From Streptomyces coryli (GTDB taxonomy: Bacteria; Actinomycetota; Actinomycetes; Streptomycetales; Streptomycetaceae), in NCBI RefSeq assembly GCF_011044975.1, contig NZ_JAAKZV010000034.1, positions 1 to 47,862 on the forward strand: a DNA stretch of 47,862 bases, read 5' to 3'. A model generated the notes under the pieces. That model saw only the letters and a program-made list of their open reading frames with translations. It was not told the DNA's origin and ran no database searches. A program made the translations under genes and the position numbers. Shown in pieces: positions 40,238 to 47,862 of the stretch (positions within the stretch are counted from its first letter, which is position 1; the number at the start of each line of letters is the position of its first letter).

Positions 40238-43200
40238 TCAGTTCACCGTGATCCGTACCGCACCAGTCGTCAGGTCACCCGTGTCGTCCGTCACCGTCAG
40301 ATGCGCCGTGTACGTCCCCTTTCTCGTGTACGTATGCGTAGCCGTCGCCCCGCCGTCAGCGGCCGAGTTGTCGCCGAAGTTCCAGTGGTGCTTGGTGGCC
40401 GTACGGCCCGGTGGCAGCGTCACCGTGCCCGCCAGGGACACCTCCAGCGGCGCCGTGCCCTCCGCCGGGGTCGACGTCAGCGACACCTTGGCGGCGGACT
40501 CCTTCTCCGCGCCCGGGCCGTTGAAGTGCAGCCAGTCGAGCCCCAGCAGGTCCGGGCCCTCCGCCGTCCACGCCGGGTTGGTGAAGACCGCGTAGATCTT
40601 CTCCACCCCGCCGGGGTCGGTCAGGTCCACCGTCGGGGAGATGACGTTCCCGTAGCCGCCCGTCGGTGGGATCGTCGCCTTGCCCAGCAGCGGCCCGTCC
40701 GGGGCGCCCGAGCGGAATTCCACGTCGCCGCCGATGCCGCCGGAGGACGCGCCGACCGTGACCGAGTCGATCCCGGTGAGGTTCCCGGGGTCGAGGGCGA
40801 TCCAGTCGCCGTGCTCGATCTCGCCGAGGCGCTTGCCGCCGGAGGCGTCGTCCCTGCTGAGGGTCTCGGCGCCGCCGTGTGCGCCGCCGGTGGCGTTGCG
40901 GTGCTCGGCCTCGCGGTACTTCTGCCGCAGGGTCAGCGCCGATGAGCCGACGAGGCTCGGCACGCCGTCGGCGCCCTTGTCCTCGTACTGGGCGCTGATG
41001 CCGTAATAGAGATTCTGGCCGGGGCCGTGGCTGTCGCCGGGGTCGGTCTTGATCTCGCCCGCGCAGCCCGTGTAGTTGTCCAGCGGATGCAGGTGGCTGT
41101 CATGGCCGAGCTGCGACTGGACGACGACCCGGGAGCAGTCGATCGTCCCGTCCTCCGCGTCCTTGACCTCGACCTTGAACGGGACCGTATCGCCGAAGTC
41201 GAACATGCCGCCGTCCGGTGGCGTCGTGATGGTCACCTCGGGTCTCGTATTACCGACCGTGATCTTCTGGCTGGCGATGCCGGTCAGCTCCGGCGGGCCC
41301 TCCACCGTCAGGCTGGCGTTGTACTGCCCCTTCGTCTCGTACGTGTGCGTCGGATTCGGCTCGGTGGAGTCGGTCGTGCCGTCGCCGTCGAAGTCCCAGG
41401 CGTATGTGATCGGTTCGCCACCGGGGGCGTTCGAGCCCTCGCTGGAGAACTTGACCGTCAGCGGCCCGGGGCCGGAGTCGGGGGATGCCGACATTTTCGC
41501 CACCGGCGGTCGCCCCTCGGCGACGTAATCGATGCGATAGATGCCCGCGCCCTCGTTGCTGCCGCCGCGCCCGGTGCCGCTGCCCTCGCCGAAGTCGATG
41601 ACGTAGAGCGAGCCGTCCGGGCCGAAGTGCGCCTCGAAGGGCTGGATCCAGTCCATGTCCTCGAAGATGCCGTTGATGGACTGCAGGTCACCGGCCTTGG
41701 CGTCGGGGAAGCGGGGGTCGGTGAACTTCTGGTCCTTCTGCTGGATCGAGAAGGTCTTGAACCACTTCCGGGTGAGCTCGTAGGTGATCCACTTGTTCTC
41801 GAAGTACTCCGGGAACTTGGTCTTGCTGTCCAGCTTCGGGTCGTAGTCGTAGACCGGGCCGCTCATCGGCCCGCCGCCGCCCGTGCCCAGCTCGGGGAAT
41901 TCCGCCGAGGCGGAGTAGGCGTACCAGACGGTGGCCGGCTGGGCGGGTGGCAGCTCGGTCTTGCCGGTGTTGTTCGGGGAGTCGTTCTTCAGCGCGCCGC
42001 AGTCGAATTTCGCGCCGGACTTCTTGGTGGCGAAGTCGTAGTCGTTGAACGGGGTGTTGTTGCCCACGCAGTACGGCCAGCCGTGGTTGCCCGGCTCGGT
42101 GAGGCGGGTGTACTCGACCGTGCCCTCAGGGCCGCGGTCCGGGTTGGCGGCGCGCGCGTCGGGGCCGTAGTCGGCGACCAGGACGGCGCCGGAATGCGGG
42201 TCGGCGGTGATACGGAACGGGTTGCGGAAGCCCATCGCGTAGATCTCCGGGCGGGTCTTGTCCTCGCCCGCCGCGAAGAGATTGCCGTCCGGGACGGAGT
42301 AGCCGCCGTCGTCCTTCGGCGTGATCCGGAGGATCTTCCCGCGCAGGTCGTTCGTGTTGCCGGAGGTCCCCTGGGCGTCCCAGGCCCGCCGCCCTTCCCG
42401 CTCGTCGATCGGGGCGAAGCCGTCGGACTCGAAGGGGTCGGTGTTGTCGCCGGTGGCGACGAGGAGGTTGCCCTTGCTGTCGAAGGTGATCGAGCCCGCC
42501 ATGTGTACGTTGGCGCGGCCCTCGCCGCGCCAGGTGGGCATGGTGAGCAGCACCTTCTGCGAGTCCGGGACCACCTTGCCGTCGTCGCCCATGGTGAAGC
42601 GGGACAGGTTGATCTGGGGTTTCTCCTTGTCGGAGTGGAGGAGATAGAGCCGGTTGTTCGTGCCGAAGTCCGGGTCGAGGGCGAGGCCGAGGAGGCCGTC
42701 GGACTGGCTGGTCATCTCCGGGGTGTAGTCGAAGTCCAGGGCGGTGGTGACGTTGAGCGTCTTCTGGTCCACCACCTTGAGCTCGCCGGTGCGCTGGGCG
42801 TAGAAGACCCGCTTGTCGGGGGCGACGGCCAGCTCGAAGGGGTCGGCGAGGTCCTCGTCGACCAGCGGGGTGCGCTGGAAGTTGCCGGTCTGGGTGGCCG
42901 AGCAGTCGCCGGGGGCGGCGCCGGCGGACCATTCGATGCCGCCGAGCAGATGCTCCAGGAAGGCCGGGTCGGCGAAGGACTCGGCGGCGTGGCCGCCGGC
43001 CGTGTACCAGGAGCGGCCGCCGTCGTATTTCTGGCACCAGGAGTACGGGTGGTCGACGCCCTCGTCGAGGCCGGTGACGCCATCCCGCACCTTGATCTGG
43101 GCGAGGGTGTGCACCTTGCCGGTCGGGTTGGTGCGGAAGTTGTACCACTCCTCCGTACGCTCCCAGAGCTCCGGCAGCCCCTTGGTGGAGGGGTGGACGC

Positions 43201-43726
43201 GGTCGAGCACCTTCACCCGGCCGGTCTGCGGCTCGGGGTGGTTGTCGAAGATCGCGCCGACCAGGCCCTCGTACCACTCCCAGTCGCGCTCGCTGGCCGC
43301 GGCGGAGTGCAGTCCGGTCCAGCCGCCGCCGGCCCGGATGAACTTCTGGAACGCGGCGCGCTGCTCTGCATTGAGCAGATCGCCCTTCTCCGGGGTGGAG
43401 TTGGTGTTGTTGAAGACGATCGTCTGGAACTCGGCGAGGTTCGCGTCGGTGAAGGCGGCCGCGTCGTCGGTGGCCACGACCTCGAAGTTGTGCTCGGCGC
43501 CGAGCTTCTTGACGGCCTCGATGCCGGCGGGGATGGAGTCGTGCTTCTCGTTGGTCACCTTGGAGAAGACCAGGACCCGGAACTCGGGCTCCTTGGCGGC
43601 CTCCGGGAAGTCGGCGGCGGTGGCGGTACCCATCCCGAGCATCCCGAGCAGCAGGGCTAAGAGGGCGATCAGGACGGTGAGGGGTGACAGGTGCGGTGAC
43701 AGGGGCGGTCTGTGCGGGCGGCTCAT
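40238..43726 (-). CDS. Secreted ThuA / glucose-sorbosone dehydrogenase multidomain protein with PKD domains
   Basis: 1162 residues. Signal peptide (cleavage near ATAAD, residue 38); ThuA domain (about 45-275: VLVFSKVTNEKHDSI, GLHSAAASERDW, DHPYSWCQKYDGGRSWYTAG); PQQ-type glucose/sorbosone dehydrogenase propeller (about 300-760: DPFELAVAPDKRVFYAQRTG, YAMGFRNPFRI, PGNHGWPYCVG, PFEAHFGPDGSLYVIDFGEG); PKD domain (YAWDFDGDGTTDSTEPNPTH); a jelly-roll carbohydrate-binding-like part (about 970-1070); and a second PKD (HHWNFGDNSAADGG). Probably oxidises or hydrolyses a sugar outside the cell. ATG with GGGAG upstream, 14 nt after the DUF1080 gene, under the same promoter. Confidence 0.92.
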   Translation of the reverse strand: MSRPHRPPLSPHLSPLTVLIALLALLLGMLGMGTATAADFPEAAKEPEFRVLVFSKVTNEKHDSIPAGIEAVKKLGAEHNFEVVATDDAAAFTDANLAEFQTIVFNNTNSTPEKGDLLNAEQRAAFQKFIRAGGGWTGLHSAAASERDWEWYEGLVGAIFDNHPEPQTGRVKVLDRVHPSTKGLPELWERTEEWYNFRTNPTGKVHTLAQIKVRDGVTGLDEGVDHPYSWCQKYDGGRSWYTAGGHAAESFADPAFLEHLLGGIEWSAGAAPGDCSATQTGNFQRTPLVDEDLADPFELAVAPDKRVFYAQRTGELKVVDQKTLNVTTALDFDYTPEMTSQSDGLLGLALDPDFGTNNRLYLLHSDKEKPQINLSRFTMGDDGKVVPDSQKVLLTMPTWRGEGRANVHMAGSITFDSKGNLLVATGDNTDPFESDGFAPIDEREGRRAWDAQGTSGNTNDLRGKILRITPKDDGGYSVPDGNLFAAGEDKTRPEIYAMGFRNPFRITADPHSGAVLVADYGPDARAANPDRGPEGTVEYTRLTEPGNHGWPYCVGNNTPFNDYDFATKKSGAKFDCGALKNDSPNNTGKTELPPAQPATVWYAYSASAEFPELGTGGGGPMSGPVYDYDPKLDSKTKFPEYFENKWITYELTRKWFKTFSIQQKDQKFTDPRFPDAKAGDLQSINGIFEDMDWIQPFEAHFGPDGSLYVIDFGEGSGTGRGGSNEGAGIYRIDYVAEGRPPVAKMSASPDSGPGPLTVKFSSEGSNAPGGEPITYAWDFDGDGTTDSTEPNPTHTYETKGQYNASLTVEGPPELTGIASQKITVGNTRPEVTITTPPDGGMFDFGDTVPFKVEVKDAEDGTIDCSRVVVQSQLGHDSHLHPLDNYTGCAGEIKTDPGDSHGPGQNLYYGISAQYEDKGADGVPSLVGSSALTLRQKYREAEHRNATGGAHGGAETLSRDDASGGKRLGEIEHGDWIALDPGNLTGIDSVTVGASSGGIGGDVEFRSGAPDGPLLGKATIPPTGGYGNVISPTVDLTDPGGVEKIYAVFTNPAWTAEGPDLLGLDWLHFNGPGAEKESAAKVSLTSTPAEGTAPLEVSLAGTVTLPPGRTATKHHWNFGDNSAADGGATATHTYTRKGTYTAHLTVTDDTGDLTTGAVRITVN

Positions 43727-43740
43727 CGATATCTCCCTGA

Positions 43741-44400
43741 TCACTGGTCGTCGCGCGGGAGTTGGGTGAGGACGATGTCGCGGAACGACACCTCGTCGCC
43801 GTCGCCGTGGTTCTGCAGCCCGATGTGCCCGGGGTTCAGCCGGCGTTCGACGACGGTGTCGGTGAAGTCGTTGATCTTGACGCCGTTGAGGTAGACGCGG
43901 AGCCGGTCTCCCGTCACGACGAGGTCGAAGGTGTTCCACTCCCCCGGCGGGTGCAGCGCCGCGTCCCGGGCGGCGATGTCGGGGGCCTGGAATCCGTAGA
44001 CGGATCCGGTGGTCTTCTCGGGCGCGTCGGTGGCGTCGATCTGCACCTCGAAGCCCTGGTTACGGATCGCGGGGTCGTCCCCGGCGGGGAAGCCGAGGTG
44101 CACGCCGGAGTTGTCGTCCCCGGACATGCGCCAGTCGAGGGTGAGGCGGTAGTCGCTGAACTCCCGGGCGGAGTAGTAGGTCAGCCCGAGCCCGCCGTAC
44201 GAGGTCATGGCCCCGTCGCCGAGGGCGAAGCCGCCGGGTCCGGCCTGGCTCCAGCCGTCGGTGTGGGTGCCGTCGAAGAGGACGAGGCGGTGCGAGGAGG
44301 GTGCGTCGGCGGCCGCGGGTGCGGCCACCGGGAGGGAGCAGAGCGCGACCGCGGCGGCCAGGAGGGCGAGCGGCCTGCGCGTTCTGAGGTGCCTGGACAA
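43741..44400 (-). CDS. Secreted DUF1080 (3-keto-disaccharide hydrolase-type) protein
   Basis: 219 residues. Signal peptide (cleavage after APAAADA, near 34) then one jelly-roll domain: VLFDGTHTDGWSQAGPGGFA, YSAREFSDYRLTLDWRMSGD, NSGVHLGFPAGDD, QGFEVQIDATDAPEKTTGSV, GEWNTFDLVVTGDRLRVYLN and GHIGLQNHGDGDEVSFRDI. The family binds or hydrolyses 3-keto glucosides. TTG at 44400 is chosen: GGAAGGA lies 8 nt upstream and the signal peptide begins cleanly; another TTG at 44427 lies inside the operator. First gene of a two-gene operon with the ThuA/dehydrogenase protein. Confidence 0.9.
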   Translation of the reverse strand: MSRHLRTRRPLALLAAAVALCSLPVAAPAAADAPSSHRLVLFDGTHTDGWSQAGPGGFALGDGAMTSYGGLGLTYYSAREFSDYRLTLDWRMSGDDNSGVHLGFPAGDDPAIRNQGFEVQIDATDAPEKTTGSVYGFQAPDIAARDAALHPPGEWNTFDLVVTGDRLRVYLNGVKINDFTDTVVERRLNPGHIGLQNHGDGDEVSFRDIVLTQLPRDDQ

Positions 44401-44422
44401 GGTGGGGTCCTTCCGTCGTTGC

Positions 44423-44436
44423 AGCAAGCGCTTACT
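44423..44436. promoter_or_regulatory. LacI-type operator
   Basis: AGCAAGCGCTTACT, a palindrome centred on CG with one mismatch per arm (core AAGCGCTT), typical of LacI-family repressors. It lies just past the predicted start site of the DUF1080 gene, so binding would block transcription. Confidence 0.65.
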
Positions 44437-44450
44437 GACGGGGCCCTGAC

Positions 44451-44479
44451 AAAGTAGGCGGATATTGCCCTGAGGTCAA
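44451..44479 (-). promoter_or_regulatory. Housekeeping-type promoter of the DUF1080/ThuA operon
   Basis: TTGACC (44474-44479) and TACTTT (44451-44456) with a 17-nt spacer on the minus strand. The upstream flank repeats TTGACCTC once more about 27 nt away. Confidence 0.7.
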
Positions 44480-44618
44480 CGGACTTCGTCCACTGAGAGG
44501 TCAAACGACCTCGCGTCGCGGGCCCACGGCCCTTTCGGGTGAACGAGGGCGTACGAGACATGCCGCGCCCGACAGCCCTACCATGATGTTCTCGACACCG
44601 GCCCCAGGGAGGCATGTG

Positions 44619-45257
44619 ATGTCCGCAGAAGCAGTTGAGCGGCTCCCTGCAGACCAGCCTCACGAGCGGTCTCTGCTTGAAGAGGCGAACCTGCTCGCGG
44701 AGCGGAACCCGGGCTACCGCGTCGAGATCATCGGAGGCGTCCTCGTCGTGACCCCACCCCCGGACGGCCCGCATGCGAACGCGCTGACCGACCTCATGAT
44801 CCCCTTCCTCGCTGCCGGTCTGCACGGCGGCGAGACAAAGGTGCTCCAGGCCATCGGCCTGTGGCTCCCCGAGGGGCCCGATGACTACGCCATCCCCGAC
44901 CTGGCAGTGGTCGACGCCGATCTCAACGAGCACCTCATCGAGAACAACTGCTATGACCCCCTGGCCTTTCGCCTCGTGGTCGAGGTCACTTCCAACAATT
45001 ACCAGAGCGATATCCGCGACAAAGTCGCCGCCTACGCGAGCGCCCAACTCCCGGTCTACGTGATCATCAACCGCAAGCACCAGCGCGTGCACGTGCTCAC
45101 CGACCCGGACTCAGGCGAGTACGCCACCCACCGCGTCCACGCCCCCGGCGAGATCGTCACCCTCCCCGAGTCCATCGGCGCCAAGGTGTCCATCGACGTG
45201 GCCGAGATCCTTGCCGCAGGCGAACCGCGGCCCCACAACTCGGCCGAGTCAGGCTGA
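44619..45257 (+). CDS. Uma2-family (DUF820) PD-(D/E)XK nuclease-fold protein
   Basis: 212 residues. Nuclease-fold residues: Glu in GYRVEIIGGVLVV, Asp in YAIPDLAVVDADL, Glu in FRLVVEVTSNNY, then DIRDKVAAYASAQLPVYVII with the Lys. The family is expanded in Streptomyces and its role is unknown; an endonuclease activity is inferred from the fold. ATG at 44619 is chosen because GGGAGG lies 7 nt before it; an in-frame ATG at 44583 lacks an SD. It converges with the WYL regulator, overlapping tail to tail by 9 nt. Confidence 0.88.
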   Translation: MSAEAVERLPADQPHERSLLEEANLLAERNPGYRVEIIGGVLVVTPPPDGPHANALTDLMIPFLAAGLHGGETKVLQAIGLWLPEGPDDYAIPDLAVVDADLNEHLIENNCYDPLAFRLVVEVTSNNYQSDIRDKVAAYASAQLPVYVIINRKHQRVHVLTDPDSGEYATHRVHAPGEIVTLPESIGAKVSIDVAEILAAGEPRPHNSAESG

Positions 45258-46232
45258 CGACGAACTCGGGCTGACTGCCCGGCTGACCCTCGTGGCCATG
45301 GCGGCCAAGTAGTCCACCAGCTCCCGCGGTTCGTGCACCTCGAAGGCGCAGCCCAGGATGGCCAGGCGGGCGGCGAGCCAGTCGACGGAGTCGGCTTCCG
45401 TGCGGTAGCGGCAGGTGGTGTCGTCGATGCGTTCCAGGTTGGCGGCCGAGTCGCCCAGGCGCGGGGCCAGTTCGCGGTACGGGGCGTGCAGCGTCACGTC
45501 CGCCGCGTAAGACGGCGGGGCCTGGCTCGACATGCGGTCGCCGATGTAGGTTGCCGCGTCCTTTGCCGGGAGGGTGCGCGGGGTGAAGCGGACCGCCGTA
45601 AGGAAGGGCTTCGTGATGCGGTCGACGCGGAAGATGCGCCAGTCGGTGCGGTCGAGGTCGAAGGCGAGGAAGTACCAGCGGCGGCCCGCCGAGACCAGGC
45701 CTTCCGGCTCGACCAGGCGCTTGGTCTCCGTGCCGTCCGCCGCCCGGTAGCCGAAGCGGAGCTTTTCGCGGGCGGCCGCGGCCGTGGCCAGCGTCGTCAG
45801 CACCGCCGGGTCGATCGACGGGCCGCCGCGCCAGCGGGTCAGCGTGGTCGTGGCCGTGCCCAGGGACTTGACCCGGCGGCGGAGGCGGGACGGGAGTACC
45901 TGCTCGAGCTTGGCCAGGGCCCGTACCGACGCCTCCTCCACCCCCTCCACCGACTGGCCGGCGGCCGCGCGCAGGCCGACCGCGATCGCCACCGCCTCGT
46001 CGTCCTCCAGGAGGAGCGGGGGGAGGGCGGCGCCGGCCACCAGGCGGTAGCCGCCGATGGCGCCCTGGGACGCCTCCACCGGATAGCCGAGGTCGCGGAG
46101 GCGGTCGATGTCGCGGCGGATCGTACGGGTCGAGACGCTGAGGCGGTCGGCGAGCTCGCTGCCGGGCCATTCGCGCGGGGTCTGGAGGAGGGAGAGCAGG
46201 TTCAGCAGGCGCTTCGGGGTGTCTGTCGTCAT
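45249..46232 (-). CDS. WYL-domain (YafY-type) transcriptional regulator
   Basis: 327 residues. N-terminal HTH of the DeoR/HTH_11 type (LNLLSLLQTPREWPGSELAD, LSVSTRTIRRDIDRLRDLGY), then a WYL domain (about 140-230: KLRFGYRAADGTETKRLVEP, RRWYFLAFDLDRTDWRIFRV) and a C-terminal WCX part. It is divergent from the MFS exporter with 61 nt between; such pairs usually consist of a local regulator and its target. ATG with GAGGGA about 10 nt upstream. Confidence 0.93.
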   Translation of the reverse strand: MTTDTPKRLLNLLSLLQTPREWPGSELADRLSVSTRTIRRDIDRLRDLGYPVEASQGAIGGYRLVAGAALPPLLLEDDEAVAIAVGLRAAAGQSVEGVEEASVRALAKLEQVLPSRLRRRVKSLGTATTTLTRWRGGPSIDPAVLTTLATAAAAREKLRFGYRAADGTETKRLVEPEGLVSAGRRWYFLAFDLDRTDWRIFRVDRITKPFLTAVRFTPRTLPAKDAATYIGDRMSSQAPPSYAADVTLHAPYRELAPRLGDSAANLERIDDTTCRYRTEADSVDWLAARLAILGCAFEVHEPRELVDYLAAMATRVSRAVSPSSSSA

Positions 46233-46253
46233 GTTTTCAGGGTCCCTCCTATC

Positions 46254-46272
46254 TAGGACATGACCTGTCCTA
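46254..46272. promoter_or_regulatory. Inverted repeat in the regulator/exporter promoter region
   Basis: TAGGACA-TGACC-TGTCCTA, perfect 7-nt arms, in an unusually AT-rich 61-nt gap. A likely site for the WYL regulator. CATGAC inside it stands 17 nt from TAGCTT (46282-46287), which ends 6 nt before the exporter ATG; the exporter has no SD, so a leaderless mRNA is likely. Confidence 0.6.
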
Positions 46273-46293
46273 TATGGCCTCTAGCTTATAAGC

Positions 46294-47799
46294 ATGACCT
46301 TTCAGAACGCCCTAGAGGCGAAGAAGGATCGGCGTCGCTGGATCGCGCTCGCCGTCGTACTGACCGCGTCCTTCATGGACCTCGTGGACGCGACGATCGT
46401 CAACATCGCCCTCCCGGCGATCCGCGGCGACCTCGGTGCCTCGGCCAGCACCCTCCAGTGGGTGACGGCCGGTTACGCGCTCGCCTTCGCCATCGGCCTG
46501 ATCACGGGCGGCCGGCTCGGCGACATCTACGGCCGCCGGAAGGTCTTCCTGCTCGGCATGGCCGGCTTCACCCTCGCGTCGCTGCTGTGCGGCATCGCCG
46601 CCGACCCGGGCATGCTGGTCGGGGCGCGGGTGCTGCAGGGCGCGACCGCGGCGCTGATGGTGCCGCAGGTGCTGAGCATCATGCACGTGACGTTCCCGGC
46701 GGAGGAGCGGGGCAAGGTCTTCGGGATGTTCGGCGCGGTCGTCGGGCTCGGGGCGGTGGCCGGGCCGCTGCTCGGCGCGCTGCTCACCGAGGCGGACATC
46801 CTCGGGCTCGGCTGGCGCCCGATCTTCCTCATCAACCTGCCCGTCGGCATCGCGGGACTGCTGCTCGGCGCGCGCTTCATCGACGAGTCGAAGGCGCCCG
46901 ATGCGCTGCGACTGGATCTGATCGGCGTGGCTCTCGCCACGACCGGGCTGATGATGCTGCTCTACCCGCTGATCAACGGCCGCGAGCACAACTGGCCGAC
47001 GTGGGGCTTCGTCTCGATGGGCGCGAGCCTGGCGGTGCTGGCCGGCTTCGTGGCGTACGAGCGGCGCAAGAAGGCCAAGGACGGGTCGCCGCTGGTGGAG
47101 CTGAGCCTCTTCAAGGACAAGCGCTTCGCGGCCGGTATCGGCGTCCAGGTCGCCTTCTCCACGACGCTCGGGATCTTCTTCCTGGTGTGGACGCTGTACA
47201 TGCAGCTGGGTCTGGGTTGGACGGCGCTGCACGCCGGTCTGACCGGGCTGCCGTTCACCATCGTGTGCTCGGTGGCGGCGGGGATGAGCGTGCAGAAGCT
47301 GGTGCCGCGGTTCGGGGCGCGGGCGGTGCTGCAGGGTGGTGCGGTGACGATGATCGCGGGCGTGCTGCTGTACTTGGCGGCTTCTTCGCGGTACGGGCTG
47401 GAGATCTCCTCGCTGCAGATGGCGGTGCCGCTGGCGCTGATGGGTGGCGGCATGGGGATGGTCTTCTCGGTGCTGACCGACACGATTCTGTCGGGGGCGC
47501 CGGGGCGGCATGCGGGGTCGGCGTCCGGGCTGATCAACACGACCAATCAGCTGGGGTTCGCCTTTGGGCTCGGGCTGACTTCGGTGGCGTTCTTCAATGT
47601 GGTCGACGAGAAGGTGGCGGTGTACGGGCGGCCGGGGCCGGCGTTTGTGGATGGTTTTCAGACGTCGATGTGGTGGGTCGCTGGGATTCTGGTGGTGGTT
47701 GCGGTGCTGATGGCGGCGCTGCCGAGGCGCGTGGCCGCGCCCAGCGAGTCCGGTGTGGCCGCGGCGGCGGAGGGCGAGCGGGAGCTCGCGGGCGTCTGA
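46294..47799 (+). CDS. MFS multidrug exporter, DHA2 (14-TMS, EmrB/QacA) family
   Basis: 501 residues, proton-driven drug efflux at the cytoplasmic membrane. First helix carries DHA2 motif FMDLVDATIVNIALPAI; motif A is GGRLGDIYGRRK between helices 2 and 3; motif C-type glycines in GAVVGLGAVAGPLLGALL; two extra central helices give 14 in total. Substrates unknown. Divergent from the WYL regulator, probably its target. No SD before the ATG. A classical terminator follows. Confidence 0.94.
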   Translation: MTFQNALEAKKDRRRWIALAVVLTASFMDLVDATIVNIALPAIRGDLGASASTLQWVTAGYALAFAIGLITGGRLGDIYGRRKVFLLGMAGFTLASLLCGIAADPGMLVGARVLQGATAALMVPQVLSIMHVTFPAEERGKVFGMFGAVVGLGAVAGPLLGALLTEADILGLGWRPIFLINLPVGIAGLLLGARFIDESKAPDALRLDLIGVALATTGLMMLLYPLINGREHNWPTWGFVSMGASLAVLAGFVAYERRKKAKDGSPLVELSLFKDKRFAAGIGVQVAFSTTLGIFFLVWTLYMQLGLGWTALHAGLTGLPFTIVCSVAAGMSVQKLVPRFGARAVLQGGAVTMIAGVLLYLAASSRYGLEISSLQMAVPLALMGGGMGMVFSVLTDTILSGAPGRHAGSASGLINTTNQLGFAFGLGLTSVAFFNVVDEKVAVYGRPGPAFVDGFQTSMWWVAGILVVVAVLMAALPRRVAAPSESGVAAAAEGERELAGV

Positions 47800-47818
47800 G
47801 GCCTGGCGCGATCGATCG

Positions 47819-47855
47819 ACCCCCGGCAGCGGCCGCCCCGTCGCCGGGGGTTTTT
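47819..47855 (+). terminator. Intrinsic terminator of the MFS gene
   Basis: CCCCCGGC and GCCGGGGG pair around a GC-rich loop, followed at once by TTTTT. The clearest rho-independent terminator in the window, 20 nt past the stop. Confidence 0.93.
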
Positions 47856-47862
47856 CTTCCCA

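Overview
The window is about 48 kb of very GC-rich actinobacterial chromosome and almost certainly comes from Streptomyces or a close relative. The evidence is the extreme third-position GC, many GTG starts, dense 4-nt stop/start overlaps, long GC hairpins used as terminators, and a gene order that resembles, from memory, the S. coelicolor SCO48xx-49xx core region. It reads as ordinary chromosome with small accessory patches. I see no rRNA, tRNA, CRISPR, prophage, transposase or integrase.

Layout. 1-678: 3' part of a LysR regulator. 771-8987 (minus strand): a nucleoside uptake and salvage block with two BMP-type binding lipoproteins, a double-domain ABC ATPase, two permeases, cytidine deaminase and thymidine phosphorylase, followed upstream by an M20 amidohydrolase (9074-10321). 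10438-17751: a divergent cluster for a nonulosonic-acid wall polymer, with a NeuB-type synthase, a CMP-sugar synthetase fused to a HAD phosphatase, and four glycosyltransferase-like proteins. The enzyme set fits Kdn rather than sialic acid. 17864-19444: catalytic subunit of methylmalonyl-CoA mutase. 19659-29997: a mainly cell-envelope stretch with an L,D-transpeptidase lipoprotein, two paralogous ECF sigma factors around a membrane-anchored protein, an FG-GAP propeller protein, a PGRP amidase carrying the same propeller, a lipoprotein and a GH20 hexosaminidase. 30212-34265: OHCU decarboxylase and sdhCDAB. 34409-39513: a broken DUF4328 gene, a tiny membrane protein under an apparent LexA box, an SDR, a YdeI-like protein, a transglutaminase-like protein and a TetR-controlled three-gene operon. 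39651-47799: a GtrA-like protein, a secreted ThuA/sorbosone-dehydrogenase protein with a DUF1080 partner, a Uma2 protein, and a divergent WYL regulator/MFS exporter pair.

How it works together. The first block imports nucleosides and strips them to bases and sugar phosphate; three copies of a promoter/operator element suggest a dedicated repressor. The second block would make Kdn from mannose-6-phosphate, activate it with CTP and polymerise it on the wall. The mid-window genes remodel or sense peptidoglycan. The sdh operon is central respiration.

Most noteworthy. (1) A SOS-type box and a perfect TATAAT in front of a 92-residue coiled-coil/transmembrane protein. (2) Two non-canonical start codons read from Shine-Dalgarno position: AUC for the ABC ATPase and CUG for OHCU decarboxylase. 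(3) Candidate operators for nucleoside, TetR, LacI-type and WYL regulation. (4) The Kdn-type reading of the glycan cluster. All functions are inferred from sequence features and family knowledge; no searches were run.
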